Part shown: positions 17,058 to 25,072 of the stretch, one piece after another | How positions within the stretch are numbered: the stretch's first letter is position 1 | Layout of the letters: every line of letters begins with the position of its first letter | DNA from: Candidatus Nitrohelix vancouverensis | Lineage (GTDB): Bacteria; Nitrospinota; Nitrospinia; Nitrospinales; VA-1 | NCBI GenBank assembly: GCA_015698305.1 | Contig: CP048620.1 | Span: forward strand, 832,557-896,556 | DNA length: 64,000 nt | Direction: 5' to 3' | Program-made: the position numbers and the translations under genes | The notes under the pieces: model-generated | Seen by the model: the letters and a program-made list of their open reading frames with translations, nothing else | The model's database searches: none | What the model was told of the DNA's origin: nothing

Positions 17058-17867
17058 ATGTCTAGTTCAAAAATTGAATGGACTGAGCACACATGGAATC
17101 CAGTTACCGGTTGTGACAAAGTGTCTCCTGGATGCGCTAATTGTTATGCAGAAACTCTTGCAAAACGATTGACAAAAATGGGAGCGCCTGGTTATGACAA
17201 TGGGTTCCAGTTGACTCTTCATCCTGATCGACTTGATATCCCGATTTTGAGGAAAAAACCAACAATTTATTTCGTTAACAGCATGAGTGATTTATTTCAT
17301 GAAAAAGTTCCATTTCGATTCATAGATAAAGTTTTGCAAACAATTTGTCTAACTCCCCAACATATATACCAAATTTTAACTAAGCGCCCAGAAAGGATGA
17401 AGCAGTATTTCATAAAAAGAAAGGTTCCTAGAAACGCATGGTTGGGAATCAGTATTGAAAATGAGGAATATGCTATACAAAGGCTACCTCACCTCGAAGA
17501 GATTCATGCGCATATAAGGTTTCTTTCCATTGAGCCACTTTTGAGCGACGTTGGGGAACTAAATTTATCTGGAATTGATTGGGTGATTGTTGGCGGGGAA
17601 TCTGGACCAAAAGCTCGTCCTATGAAATTACAATGGGTGCAATCAATACAAAGACAATGTGAAGTATCAGGAGTTCCATTTTTCTTTAAACAATGGGGAA
17701 GTTACGGAAAAGATGGGATTCGTCGGGCAAAAAAACATAATGGAAGAGAGTTAGACGGAAGGACTTGGGACGACTTACCTCAAATAGGAAAAGAACACAT
17801 ATGCCAAAAAAGCACTACGAATGGGGGTATGACGGTTCAGTACCGGAAATTGGCGAACATAGTTTAG
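17058..17867 (+). CDS. DUF5131 (phage Gp37/Gp68) three-Cys-motif protein
   Basis: This 269-residue protein starts with the family hallmark KIEWTEHTWNPVTGC and a three-cysteine motif GCDKVSPGCANCYAE (C-x6-C-x2-C, about residues 19-29), similar to an iron-sulfur/radical-SAM cluster loop. Further conserved pieces are IYFVNSMSDLFHE, YQILTKRPERM, WLGISIENEEY, RFLSIEPLLSD and WVIVGGESGPKARPM, then FFFKQWG. This family (Pfam Gp37_Gp68) occurs in phages and bacteria; its activity is not firmly known. It overlaps the next gene (TcmP) by 67 bp, an arrangement known for this pair. The DNA is clearly AT-rich compared with its neighbours, which suggests horizontal transfer. Confidence 0.9.
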   Translation: MSSSKIEWTEHTWNPVTGCDKVSPGCANCYAETLAKRLTKMGAPGYDNGFQLTLHPDRLDIPILRKKPTIYFVNSMSDLFHEKVPFRFIDKVLQTICLTPQHIYQILTKRPERMKQYFIKRKVPRNAWLGISIENEEYAIQRLPHLEEIHAHIRFLSIEPLLSDVGELNLSGIDWVIVGGESGPKARPMKLQWVQSIQRQCEVSGVPFFFKQWGSYGKDGIRRAKKHNGRELDGRTWDDLPQIGKEHICQKSTTNGGMTVQYRKLANIV

Positions 17868-19069
17868 CTAAGCATAGGATCATAGAAGACTATGTGCGAC
17901 GGTATATCGAAATCTTATCGGCTAACCCTAGGCAGTCGCAACTTAATTTAACCATTGTAGATGGATTCTGTGGAGGAGGTCTTTATACTTTTAAAAATGA
18001 GGTTGTCCCTGGCTCTCCATTGATTCTTTTAAGAACAGTTAGAGAGACTGAAGCAAAAATAAAGATTACGAGAAGAAAAGATTTTAAAATTAACGCTGAT
18101 TTCTTCTTTATTGACGAAGCTTTGCCACATTGCAATTTCCTAAAAAACGAAATTGAGCATAGTGAATTCAAAGGCGAGCTTGGTAAATCGATTAAAATTA
18201 TAGTCGGTCAATTTGAAACAAAAGCAACTGACATAATTCGGTTTATTAAAAATAAAGGAAAGGCGCATCGATCTTTATTTTTTCTAGATCAATATGGATG
18301 GAGTGACATATCTTTAGGCACCATTAGGAAAATTATAAATGAGTTAAGTTATCCAGAAGTATTGCTGACCTTCGCCGTAGATTCATTGATAAATTACTTA
18401 AATGAAAACCTAGCTGGGTCTCGATCGCTACTTTCATTGGAGCTAAACCGAAGCGATGTGCAAGAGCTATTAAACCGTAAGCGTGAGGCCGGGTGGCGGT
18501 ATCTCATCCAAAACGAGTTGTATCGGCATATTCAGAATTGTACTAATGCAAAGCATTACACTCCTTTTTTTATCAAGTCTCCAAAGAGTGGTCGTTCTTA
18601 TTGGTTGTTGCATTTATCTAAACACGTACGAGCGAGAGATGAAATGGCCACTCTCCATTGGGACAAACAAAATCATTTCGTTCATCATGGAAAATCAGGT
18701 TTTCATGCTTTAGGATTTGACCCTTCTAAAGATATTCTGGAACAGTTCAACCTTTTCGACTTTAATGAGATTAACCGCATTCATTCTGTAGATGCAACTA
18801 CAGAACAAATTCCAAAACTAATTAACGATGATAAGCTATGGAATAGTCAGGGGGTTTCAGTAGAAGATATATTTTCTAGGCTTTCAAATAATTCTCCAGT
18901 TACTAAAATTATTGCATGTGAGGCACTCATTAAATTGCGTAAATATAATGAGGTAACGATAATTACTAAAGATGGAAAGCCAAAACCAAGGGCAAATGCT
19001 ATGAAATGGGAAGATAGAATTATATTGCCTCGTCAAACTAATTTTTTGAGCATTCCAAAAAAAGAGTAA
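17801..19069 (+). CDS. tcmP: Three-Cys-motif partner protein TcmP
   Basis: This 422-residue protein matches the TcmP family, named for its usual partner, the three-Cys-motif protein encoded just upstream. The start MPKKHYEWGYDGSVPEIGEHS is typical, followed by KHRIIEDYVRRYIEIL and a Rossmann-like motif LTIVDGFCGGGLY that resembles a SAM-binding loop. FFLDQYGWSDISLGTIRKI comes later, and then a C-terminal helical region. I chose ATG 17801 because AGGAAAAG lies just upstream and the family motif begins there; the same frame is open to 17765. The overlap with DUF5131 suggests co-translation of a two-component system. A nucleic-acid or tRNA modification/defence role is an inference from the methyltransferase-like fold and mobile context. 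Confidence 0.87.
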   Translation: MPKKHYEWGYDGSVPEIGEHSLAKHRIIEDYVRRYIEILSANPRQSQLNLTIVDGFCGGGLYTFKNEVVPGSPLILLRTVRETEAKIKITRRKDFKINADFFFIDEALPHCNFLKNEIEHSEFKGELGKSIKIIVGQFETKATDIIRFIKNKGKAHRSLFFLDQYGWSDISLGTIRKIINELSYPEVLLTFAVDSLINYLNENLAGSRSLLSLELNRSDVQELLNRKREAGWRYLIQNELYRHIQNCTNAKHYTPFFIKSPKSGRSYWLLHLSKHVRARDEMATLHWDKQNHFVHHGKSGFHALGFDPSKDILEQFNLFDFNEINRIHSVDATTEQIPKLINDDKLWNSQGVSVEDIFSRLSNNSPVTKIIACEALIKLRKYNEVTIITKDGKPKPRANAMKWEDRIILPRQTNFLSIPKKE

Positions 19070-19147
19070 GTTATCTAATAAAATTATCCTCTGCGTAGTC
19101 CTGGAACAGGAGCTTTCCCTTGGCGTTGGATTTGGTTACAATACGCT

Positions 19148-20293
19148 TTGTTTTATTTAATTGTCCCCCCGTTTTTGTTTTCCTTATTTTTTCGAGTCGA
19201 TCCATTGGAACCTTCACCGAATTTTTTTGAGCTGGCTGGCCAGATGTTGATCATCGGGTTTGAGGGGACGTCTCTCAACCGCGAAATTGAAGAGTGGATT
19301 GTCGATCGCAAGATCGGCGGTTTGATTTTGTTCGAACGCAATTACGAAAACCCGGCGCAGTTGCATGCCTTGACGAATGCGATCCAGAATCTGGCGCGTT
19401 CTTCGGGCGCGGCGGATGTGTTGATTTCGGTCGATCAGGAGGGCGGTCGGGTGTCGCGTTTGGGCGCGCCGTTCACGGCCTTTCCTTCGCCTTGTTGTCT
19501 GGGCGCGGCGCGTTCGGAGCCGCTGGCGCGTCGCTTTGGCGCGGCGTTGGCAACGGAGTTGCTGGCGACGGGGGTCAACATGGTGTATGCGCCGGTGCTG
19601 GATGTGAACAGCAATCCGGACAACCCGATCATTGGCAAGCGGGCGTTCAGCGATTCGCCGGAGTGGGCGGGCAGGCTGGCGACGGCGTTTGCGGCGGGGG
19701 TGCGCGAGGCGGGGGTGGTTCCTGTCGGCAAGCATTTTCCGGGGCATGGCGATACGGATCGCGATTCGCATCTGGAATTGCCGGGGGTGGATCGTCCGGC
19801 GGACTCGCTGGAGCAGGTGGAGTTGCCGCCGTTTGCGATGGCGATTCGGGACGGGCTGGAGGCGATCATGCCTGCGCATGTGACTTATTCGGCCTGGGAC
19901 GCTTCGGGGCCGGCGACGTTTTCTTCTTATATCTTGCAGGATATTCTGCGCGGCCAACTGGGTTTTGAAGGGGTGGTGATCTCGGACGATCTGGAGATGA
20001 AGGCGATCGAGGATCATTATTCGTCGGAGCTGGTGCCGGAGTACGGGGTGGCGGCGGGCATCGATCAGTTTTTGATCTGTCACAACCCGGACAAGATTCG
20101 CCTGTTTCAGGAAAAGCTGGCGGAGGGGATGGATAAAGGGCGTATCGACATGGGCCGGGTGAACAGGTCGGTCGAGCGGATCATGAAATTGCGGCGTTCG
20201 CTGAAGCCCTCGCCTGCCGAGGCGCCGCGTTTTGAGGAATTGACGGAGGCGCACCGCGCCGTCGCGGAGGAAATGCAGTCCCACCTTTCTTGA
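19148..20293 (+). CDS. nagZ: Beta-N-acetylhexosaminidase NagZ
   Basis: NagZ (glycoside hydrolase family 3) removes GlcNAc from anhydro-muropeptides in cell-wall recycling. The barrel begins with ELAGQMLIIGFEG and contains DQEGGRVSRL, the family signature KHFPGHGDTDRDSHLELP (general acid His and Asp on the flexible loop), and VISDDLEMKAI with the nucleophile aspartate. The ORF opens at a TTG (19148) that would give a hydrophobic leader, FYLIVPPFLFSLFF; another TTG at 19205 gives MEPSPNFFELAGQ and fits the usually cytoplasmic family better, so the start is uncertain. GC-rich, G-heavy codon usage contrasts sharply with the AT-rich island before it. The stop overlaps the next start (TTGA). Confidence 0.92.
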   Translation: MFYLIVPPFLFSLFFRVDPLEPSPNFFELAGQMLIIGFEGTSLNREIEEWIVDRKIGGLILFERNYENPAQLHALTNAIQNLARSSGAADVLISVDQEGGRVSRLGAPFTAFPSPCCLGAARSEPLARRFGAALATELLATGVNMVYAPVLDVNSNPDNPIIGKRAFSDSPEWAGRLATAFAAGVREAGVVPVGKHFPGHGDTDRDSHLELPGVDRPADSLEQVELPPFAMAIRDGLEAIMPAHVTYSAWDASGPATFSSYILQDILRGQLGFEGVVISDDLEMKAIEDHYSSELVPEYGVAAGIDQFLICHNPDKIRLFQEKLAEGMDKGRIDMGRVNRSVERIMKLRRSLKPSPAEAPRFEELTEAHRAVAEEMQSHLS

Positions 20294-21963
20294 ACGATTC
20301 GTCTGTGGAATCTGATTCCAAATCATCGCTTGTGACGCAGGGCGCGCGGGTCGATCTCGCGGAGCTTGTCAAATGGTCCGCGCTTTACGCGGTACTTGCG
20401 GGCTATTACCTTTCTTTTTCAAAATACGGTTTCAATATCTGGGACGAGGGCGGTTTCGCCAACGGCTCCCTGCGCACCTTGAACGGCGAGATGGCGGGGC
20501 GAGACTTCAACCCCATCGGCTATACGCCGGGACGTTATGTGTTCGGGGAGTTCCTGTTCCGCGTCTTCGGCGTGCATTTGCAGAGCCTGCGCATTGGCGT
20601 GGCCTTGCTCACGCCTGCGATGGTGATCGCTCTGTATGCGGTGGGGCGTCGCATCATGCCTCCGGGCTTTGCGTTGGTCGCGGCTTTGTTTCTGTTGTCG
20701 GCGCCGTCGATGTATTACAACCGTTTCTTTATTTTCTTCACCGTACTCAACCTGTTTTGCCTGATCCGTTGCATGGAGGCGATGACGCGCGGGCGCTTGC
20801 TGATCCTGGCGGGGGTGGTCCTGCTGAGCGCTTATTTCAAATTTGAAGTGGCGATGTATTCAACGCTGATCGCTGGCGTCGCGCTGGGTTTGTTGCTGTG
20901 GAAGCGTCGGCGCGAATCCGATGCGGGGCCGGGATTTCAGAAGACATGGTCGATCGCGTTGCATCGTCCTGTGTTCTGGGTAACTGTGGCGGGCCTTGCA
21001 GCGGCGCTTGCGGCCTTGCTGTATTACGTCAGTTCAATCAATCTTTATGAGAAGGGCGTGCGTCAGCTTCTGGAGTCTTATGAGGTCTGGGGCAATCCGA
21101 TGCCCGCGTTGTTTCCTGTGGGCGAGGTCTGGGCCACGATGAAACCGCACGAGTATTTTGATCGGGTCCTGTTTTATATTCCGCCTCTGCTGTATGCGTT
21201 GACGGGTCTTTTGCTGGCCTGGCGGCTGTTGAGGCGCGAAGGCGGTTGGCGGATGCAGGATTATTATCTGTTCGTGATCTTCGCGTTTGGTCTGTGTTCC
21301 TTTGGTCTGGTGATCTGGCGTTCGGGTCACGACAATCTTCTGCGCACCCTGGCGCCCGCCTATCTTTTGTTTTGCTACGGATTGTATTTGGTCTGGAACA
21401 GAGCGACGAAAGCTCCCCTGTTTTCCGGCGGCGGTTTGTTGAAGCGAATGCCGCTCAATCTTCTGTTGTTGCTGGCGCCGTTTTTCTATCTTTACGAGAT
21501 GAACGTGAATCACGGATTTTATGCGGGATCGATAGGAGCGATGCGGCAGGAAACAACTCGGTTGACCCTGGAACGGATGGACGTCTACACGAATGAGGCG
21601 GAAGCTTTAATGATCGAGAATGTCCTTGAAAGGATTCAGATTTATTCTGACAAGAATGATAGGATATTTGCTCTACCCTTGAACCCGATATTTTATTTTA
21701 TTTCAGAGCGAAGCAACCCGACGCCTTATGACTGGATACTTCCGGGAATGCTGGATGAAGGGGGAGAAAGAAAGGTGATTGAATATTTGCGAAAAGATTC
21801 GCCAAAGGTTATAATTTATGTAGATATTCCAATTGACGGAAAAAATGAAAGACGTTTTGTAAAATATTCCCCGCAGGTTTTTAATTATATTGCTGAGAAT
21901 TACCTGTTTGATGAATTTGTAGGTTATTTTCAGATCCTGTTACCCAGATCGATTTTGGAATAA
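20290..21963 (+). CDS. GT-C type membrane glycosyltransferase-like protein
   Basis: This 557-residue protein has about 10-12 hydrophobic helices and resembles ArnT/PMT (GT39/GT83) glycosyltransferases. The first outer loop carries the acidic motif NIWDEGGFANGSLRTLNGE, followed by PIGYTPGRYVFGEFLFRVFG. Such enzymes transfer sugars from lipid-linked donors on the periplasmic face of the inner membrane. A soluble C-terminal part (about 425-557) is more AT-rich than the rest (from about 21600), which might mark a recombination joint. The TTG start at 20290 overlaps the nagZ stop codon, so it is translationally coupled to nagZ. The substrate cannot be inferred; roles in lipid A, wall polymers or protein glycosylation are possible. 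Confidence 0.75.
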   Translation: MNDSSVESDSKSSLVTQGARVDLAELVKWSALYAVLAGYYLSFSKYGFNIWDEGGFANGSLRTLNGEMAGRDFNPIGYTPGRYVFGEFLFRVFGVHLQSLRIGVALLTPAMVIALYAVGRRIMPPGFALVAALFLLSAPSMYYNRFFIFFTVLNLFCLIRCMEAMTRGRLLILAGVVLLSAYFKFEVAMYSTLIAGVALGLLLWKRRRESDAGPGFQKTWSIALHRPVFWVTVAGLAAALAALLYYVSSINLYEKGVRQLLESYEVWGNPMPALFPVGEVWATMKPHEYFDRVLFYIPPLLYALTGLLLAWRLLRREGGWRMQDYYLFVIFAFGLCSFGLVIWRSGHDNLLRTLAPAYLLFCYGLYLVWNRATKAPLFSGGGLLKRMPLNLLLLLAPFFYLYEMNVNHGFYAGSIGAMRQETTRLTLERMDVYTNEAEALMIENVLERIQIYSDKNDRIFALPLNPIFYFISERSNPTPYDWILPGMLDEGGERKVIEYLRKDSPKVIIYVDIPIDGKNERRFVKYSPQVFNYIAENYLFDEFVGYFQILLPRSILE

Positions 21964-22137
21964 AAACGAGTTCACATTTACAATTTTTAGAAATGTGAAA
22001 GGGGTGGGATAAAAAATATAATTAGTCCTTAAAAAATAAGGGTGTTTTTTTAAAAAACTTTGTAAAACCGTTATTTTTAGCCAATTAGCGATTGAAATTA
22101 GATAGATTCGTATTAGAATAACTGGAAAAAAGCAGGA

Positions 22138-22200
22138 CTTTTCCCGGTTGTTTCAGGAAAAGATATACATAGTCTCCAGTAGGCGCTGGAGACCTTTTTA
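22138..22200 (+). terminator. Two tandem hairpins with a U-run
   Basis: CTTTTCC (22138-22144) pairs with GGAAAAG (22156-22162). Next, GTCTCCAG (22172-22179) pairs perfectly with CTGGAGAC (22186-22193) and is followed by CTTTTTATTTTTT. The second hairpin is a good rho-independent terminator, about 210 bp after the stop of the membrane protein gene. The upstream DNA (21964-22137) is AT-rich with no ORF. The structure could equally be the 3' end of a short independent RNA. Confidence 0.7.
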
Positions 22201-22250
22201 TTTTTTGTTTTTAAGCAAAGGGAAGCCCTATCCATCCCGTCATTTATTTT

Positions 22251-22290
22251 TTGACAAAAGAGGGCTATTTATTTCCTTGAGGGCTATATT
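22251..22290 (+). promoter_or_regulatory. Possible promoter/operator of the 22339 regulator
   Basis: A consensus -35 hexamer TTGACA (22251-22256) is followed by a direct repeat GAGGGCTAT at about 22260-22268 and 22280-22288, 20 bp apart (two helical turns), and then a TATATTATAG AT-box. Repeats at helical spacing in front of a Cro/C1-type gene suggest an autoregulatory operator. No -10 box lies at the ideal 17-bp spacing, so the promoter part is uncertain. Confidence 0.4.
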
Positions 22291-22338
22291 ATAGACGCAC
22301 CCCTCGAATATTATAAAACTATATTGGTTTAACGAAAA

Positions 22339-22752
22339 ATGCAAGAAAAAAAACTTGGAACTGCGAAATTTTTAGGCGAAAGAATTCGGCAGTGGAGGAA
22401 GTCCTTGCCGCTCAAATCGTATGAATTAGCGAAATTAATCAATATCTCCCAAGGTTCGTTGTCGGATATTGAAAATAACAAGTCGCTTCCGTCAGCCGAC
22501 ACAATCGCTAAATTGTACAAGTACACCAACATCAACATCATCTGGTTGCTGACGGGTCAGGGCGCAATGAAAAAGGGAAAACAAGGCGCCGAGACGACTG
22601 AAGATTCCGGAGTTGAAGCGATGGAGCCTTATGGTCAGGACCAGACTTTGAAAGAGTTGATCGAAAAAGTCGTGCGTATTTACCATCGCGGCAATGCTGA
22701 CAAGAAAGCGCATTTGAAGGGATTTCTCATGGGCGCCGACCCTGGAGAATAA
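22339..22752 (+). CDS. XRE-family repressor-like regulator
   Basis: This 137-residue protein has an N-terminal Cro/C1 helix-turn-helix (about 11-68): GERIRQWRKSLPLKSYELAKLI, then ISQGSLSDIENNKSLPSADTIAKL, followed by TNINIIWLLTGQG, a tail piece common in phage-type and stress regulators. The remaining 65 residues contain a helical segment (QTLKELIEKVVRIYHRGNADKKAHLKG is one helix run) that may dimerise; there is no LexA-like protease domain. It stands alone, with an AT-rich promoter region upstream. No phage genes are nearby, so I do not call a prophage. Confidence 0.82.
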   Translation: MQEKKLGTAKFLGERIRQWRKSLPLKSYELAKLINISQGSLSDIENNKSLPSADTIAKLYKYTNINIIWLLTGQGAMKKGKQGAETTEDSGVEAMEPYGQDQTLKELIEKVVRIYHRGNADKKAHLKGFLMGADPGE

Positions 22753-22886
22753 ACGCCTCCTCGGGTAGAACATTTGCCCCACTCGTTTTTGTGACAGATT
22801 TTTCCTGCGTATTTCTAAAAGCCCTCTACAAATTTATATTGTTGTCTGCCCGATAGTCGCGCTTCGCCCGAACGGGCGGCCTTGTT

Positions 22887-23261
22887 TTATAAGGCCGATC
22901 GACCCTTTTCGATTTCCAGATTTGTGAAGTCCAGTTTCGAATCCTTGTCCTCAACCAGCAGATCTATGATGCGCTTGAGCGTTTGCACATGCCCGCTTGC
23001 GGCTTCGACTGCATCGTATTTAGGGTCTTCATCTTCCAGAGATACAATTCCGGGGCTGACGTGGTTGATGTAAAAAATGCCGACGGGAACGCGTGGGTTA
23101 TTTTGTTTCCCCTTGCAGGTATTGACAATGACGGTGAAGGCATCGGTTTGTCCCTGTGAATAAATTTCAAACACCCCGCCGTTTTTAACGGAATATTTTC
23201 GACACAGCGCGACGATGCGTTGGACGTCTGCTTCGGACAGGGCTTTATAGACTGTGTGCAT
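22887..23261 (-). CDS. Conserved-looking small protein of unknown function
   Basis: This 124-residue soluble protein begins MHTVYKALSEADVQRIVALCRKY and contains a probable beta-sheet stretch (GGVFEIYSQGQTDAFTVIVNTCKG, followed by PVGIFYINHVSPGIVSLED), then a C-terminal helix (HVQTLKRIIDLLVEDK). There is no signal peptide or membrane segment. I do not recognise the family. It lies between the XRE regulator and glyQ, divergent from glyQ. Codon use resembles the surrounding genes, and the frame lacks competitors on the other strand. Confidence 0.65.
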   Translation of the reverse strand: MHTVYKALSEADVQRIVALCRKYSVKNGGVFEIYSQGQTDAFTVIVNTCKGKQNNPRVPVGIFYINHVSPGIVSLEDEDPKYDAVEAASGHVQTLKRIIDLLVEDKDSKLDFTNLEIEKGRSAL

Positions 23262-23462
23262 TGTGGATGGGAAGGGTTGAGGGTTTCGGGCTGGTCTGCG
23301 CCAGCAGGATCGGGCGCCAGTTTAGCAAAAAAACACTGGGTTCGGCGCTCAATTCTATATTGATGGTTTTTTCCTGGAAGAAAAAATGCTAAGTTCCTTG
23401 GACTGATACCTTAAAAGGCGTGTTGGCAAACGCCATTCCCCGGATTTTTTGAAAGCGATCGT

Positions 23463-24332
23463 ATGAATTTTCAGGACGTTATTTTCAGTCTGGAGCGTTA
23501 CTGGGCCTCGCGGCAATGCGCGGCGCATCAGCCTTATGATATTGAAGTGGGCGCGGGTACGTTCAATCCGAGCACGTTTTTCCGCGCGCTGGGGCCGGAG
23601 CCGTATCGCGCGGCTTATGTCGAGCCTTCGCGTCGCCCGACGGACGGTCGTTACGGGGAGAATCCCAATCGCCTGCAACATTATTATCAGTATCAGGTGA
23701 TTTTGAAACCGTCGCCTGCGGACGTGCAGGAGCAGTATCTGGGAAGCCTGACGGCGCTGGGCATCGACCCCTTGAAGCATGACATTCGATTCGTGGAGGA
23801 CGATTGGGAGTCGCCAACCTTAGGCGCCTGGGGCCTGGGTTGGGAGGTCTGGCTGGATGGAATGGAGATCACCCAGTTCACGTATTTTCAGCAGGTGGGG
23901 AGCATCGAGCTGAACCCGATCACGGTGGAGTTGACTTATGGGTTGGAACGCATCGCCATGTACCTGCAAAACGTCGATAACGTTTACGATCTGAAATGGA
24001 ACGATCAACTGAAATACGGCGACGTTCACCTCGAAACGGAAAAACAGTTTTCGCGCTACAATTTTGAAGCGTCGGGAAAAGAGCGGTTGTTTCAGTGGTT
24101 CGATATGTATGAAGCGGAGGCGAACGACTTGCTGGACCAGGACCTGGTATTACCGGCCTACGATTACACGCTCAAATGTTCGCATGCCTTCAACTTGCTG
24201 GACGCTCGCGGGGCGATCAGCGTCACTGAGCGTACCGGTTTTATCGGTCGGGTGCGCAAGCTGGCGCGTCGATGCGCGGAAGGTTATGTGCGCCGCCGCG
24301 AAGAAATGGGCCACCCTCTCAACGTCGCCTGA
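23463..24332 (+). CDS. glyQ: Glycyl-tRNA synthetase alpha subunit
   Basis: GlyQ is the catalytic alpha subunit of the bacterial alpha2beta2 glycyl-tRNA synthetase. It matches along its whole 289 residues: [91 protein letters not shown], and [12 protein letters not shown] with [15 protein letters not shown]. The beta-subunit gene glyS, which usually follows, is not here; a convergent CBS gene follows instead, so glyS must lie elsewhere. Confidence 0.98.
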   Translation: MNFQDVIFSLERYWASRQCAAHQPYDIEVGAGTFNPSTFFRALGPEPYRAAYVEPSRRPTDGRYGENPNRLQHYYQYQVILKPSPADVQEQYLGSLTALGIDPLKHDIRFVEDDWESPTLGAWGLGWEVWLDGMEITQFTYFQQVGSIELNPITVELTYGLERIAMYLQNVDNVYDLKWNDQLKYGDVHLETEKQFSRYNFEASGKERLFQWFDMYEAEANDLLDQDLVLPAYDYTLKCSHAFNLLDARGAISVTERTGFIGRVRKLARRCAEGYVRRREEMGHPLNVA

Positions 24333-24369
24333 GATCTTCAGGCGACAGGGTTCGCAAAGCGAACCCTTC
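24328..24369. terminator. Hairpins between convergent glyQ and CBS genes
   Basis: AGGGTTCGC (24348-24356) pairs with GCGAACCCT (24360-24368) around a three-base AAA loop, and a second hairpin GCCTGA/TCAGGC lies just before it (about 24329-24344). It is placed between two convergent genes and could stop both. The U-run is poor in either direction. Confidence 0.55.
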
Positions 24370-24391
24370 CTCTCTACAAGCTATCTGACTA

Positions 24392-24844
24392 TCAGTCCCC
24401 TGCCAGCCCCGAAATGATATCGGTTTTGCCGATGATGCCGACGAGTTTTCCTTGATCGAGAACGGGAATCGTGTGGATGTCTTTATCGGCCATGAGCGAT
24501 GCGACTTCCTGTACAGAGCTTTCGGGTGAAACGGAAATCGCGTCGGCGGTGTAGATGTCTTCGACCCGACCTCCGGTGATGCGCTTGAGTTCCTCTTCAA
24601 ATTTTTGCTGACTTTCCAGAAAAATAACGGCGTCGAACAGGGCGATGGCGGTGGGGATATGAATCTGTTTATTCTGATCGATCAGGTCTCCTTCGGTGAC
24701 GATTCCCGCGAGCTTGCCTTTTTCATCCATCACCGGCAGTCCGTTGACTTTGTGTTTTAGAAATAATTTTGAAAGGTCTTCGATGGACGCGTCTTTGCGA
24801 ATGGAAACGACGTTCGTGGTCATGATGTCTTTGGCTTTAAGCAT
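24392..24844 (-). CDS. CBS-domain pair protein
   Basis: This 150-residue protein consists of one Bateman module: CBS1 (about 5-60; KDIMTTNVVSIRKDASIEDLS, GLPVMDEKGKLAGIVTEGDL) and CBS2 (about 95-148; DAISVSPESSVQEVASLM, IHTIPVLDQGKLVGIIGKTDII). CBS pairs bind adenine nucleotides and sense energy state. I chose ATG 24844 (MLKAKDIMT) with AGGATT just upstream; the frame is open to 24907 but that part is not family-like. It is a stand-alone sensor module and its target is unknown. Confidence 0.9.
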   Translation of the reverse strand: MLKAKDIMTTNVVSIRKDASIEDLSKLFLKHKVNGLPVMDEKGKLAGIVTEGDLIDQNKQIHIPTAIALFDAVIFLESQQKFEEELKRITGGRVEDIYTADAISVSPESSVQEVASLMADKDIHTIPVLDQGKLVGIIGKTDIISGLAGD

Positions 24845-24883
24845 AGTGAATCCTAAAAAAATGGGTGGCATTGAATCCATTGT

Positions 24884-25025
24884 AATGCGCGCCAGAGCCG
24901 CAAACAATAAGCAATTCGATAATTTTCAATGAGAAGATGGAGAGGAATAATAAATCCTGAAATGCGCGCCAGAGCTGAAGATAATAGGCAATTCTAATTT
25001 AGAGATGAATGGATGGCGGGAGAAA
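24884..25025. repeat. Degenerate 77-bp tandem duplication
   Basis: AATGCGCGCCAGAGC starts at 24884 and again at 24961 (period 77). Similarity continues through AATAAGCAATTC / AATAGGCAATTC and, more weakly, GAGAAGATGGAGAGG / GAGATGAATGGATGG. It sits between the start of the CBS gene and the end of the hybrid kinase gene. Confidence 0.7.
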
Positions 25026-25072
25026 AATTCATCCTGCGCGCATGGACCCGCTTGCCGGATCGGGGCAGTGTG

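Noticed and set aside
19214-20326. Long minus-strand frame opposite nagZ
   Set aside because: Highly Arg-rich shadow caused by G-heavy codons of nagZ on the plus strand.
21964-22137. tRNA or known housekeeping RNA in the gap after the GT-C gene
   Set aside because: No cloverleaf, no tmRNA, RNase P or SRP core sequence found; only the terminator-like hairpins further on.
22201-22752. Prophage around the repressor-like gene
   Set aside because: There is one XRE regulator and no integrase, structural or lysis gene around it.
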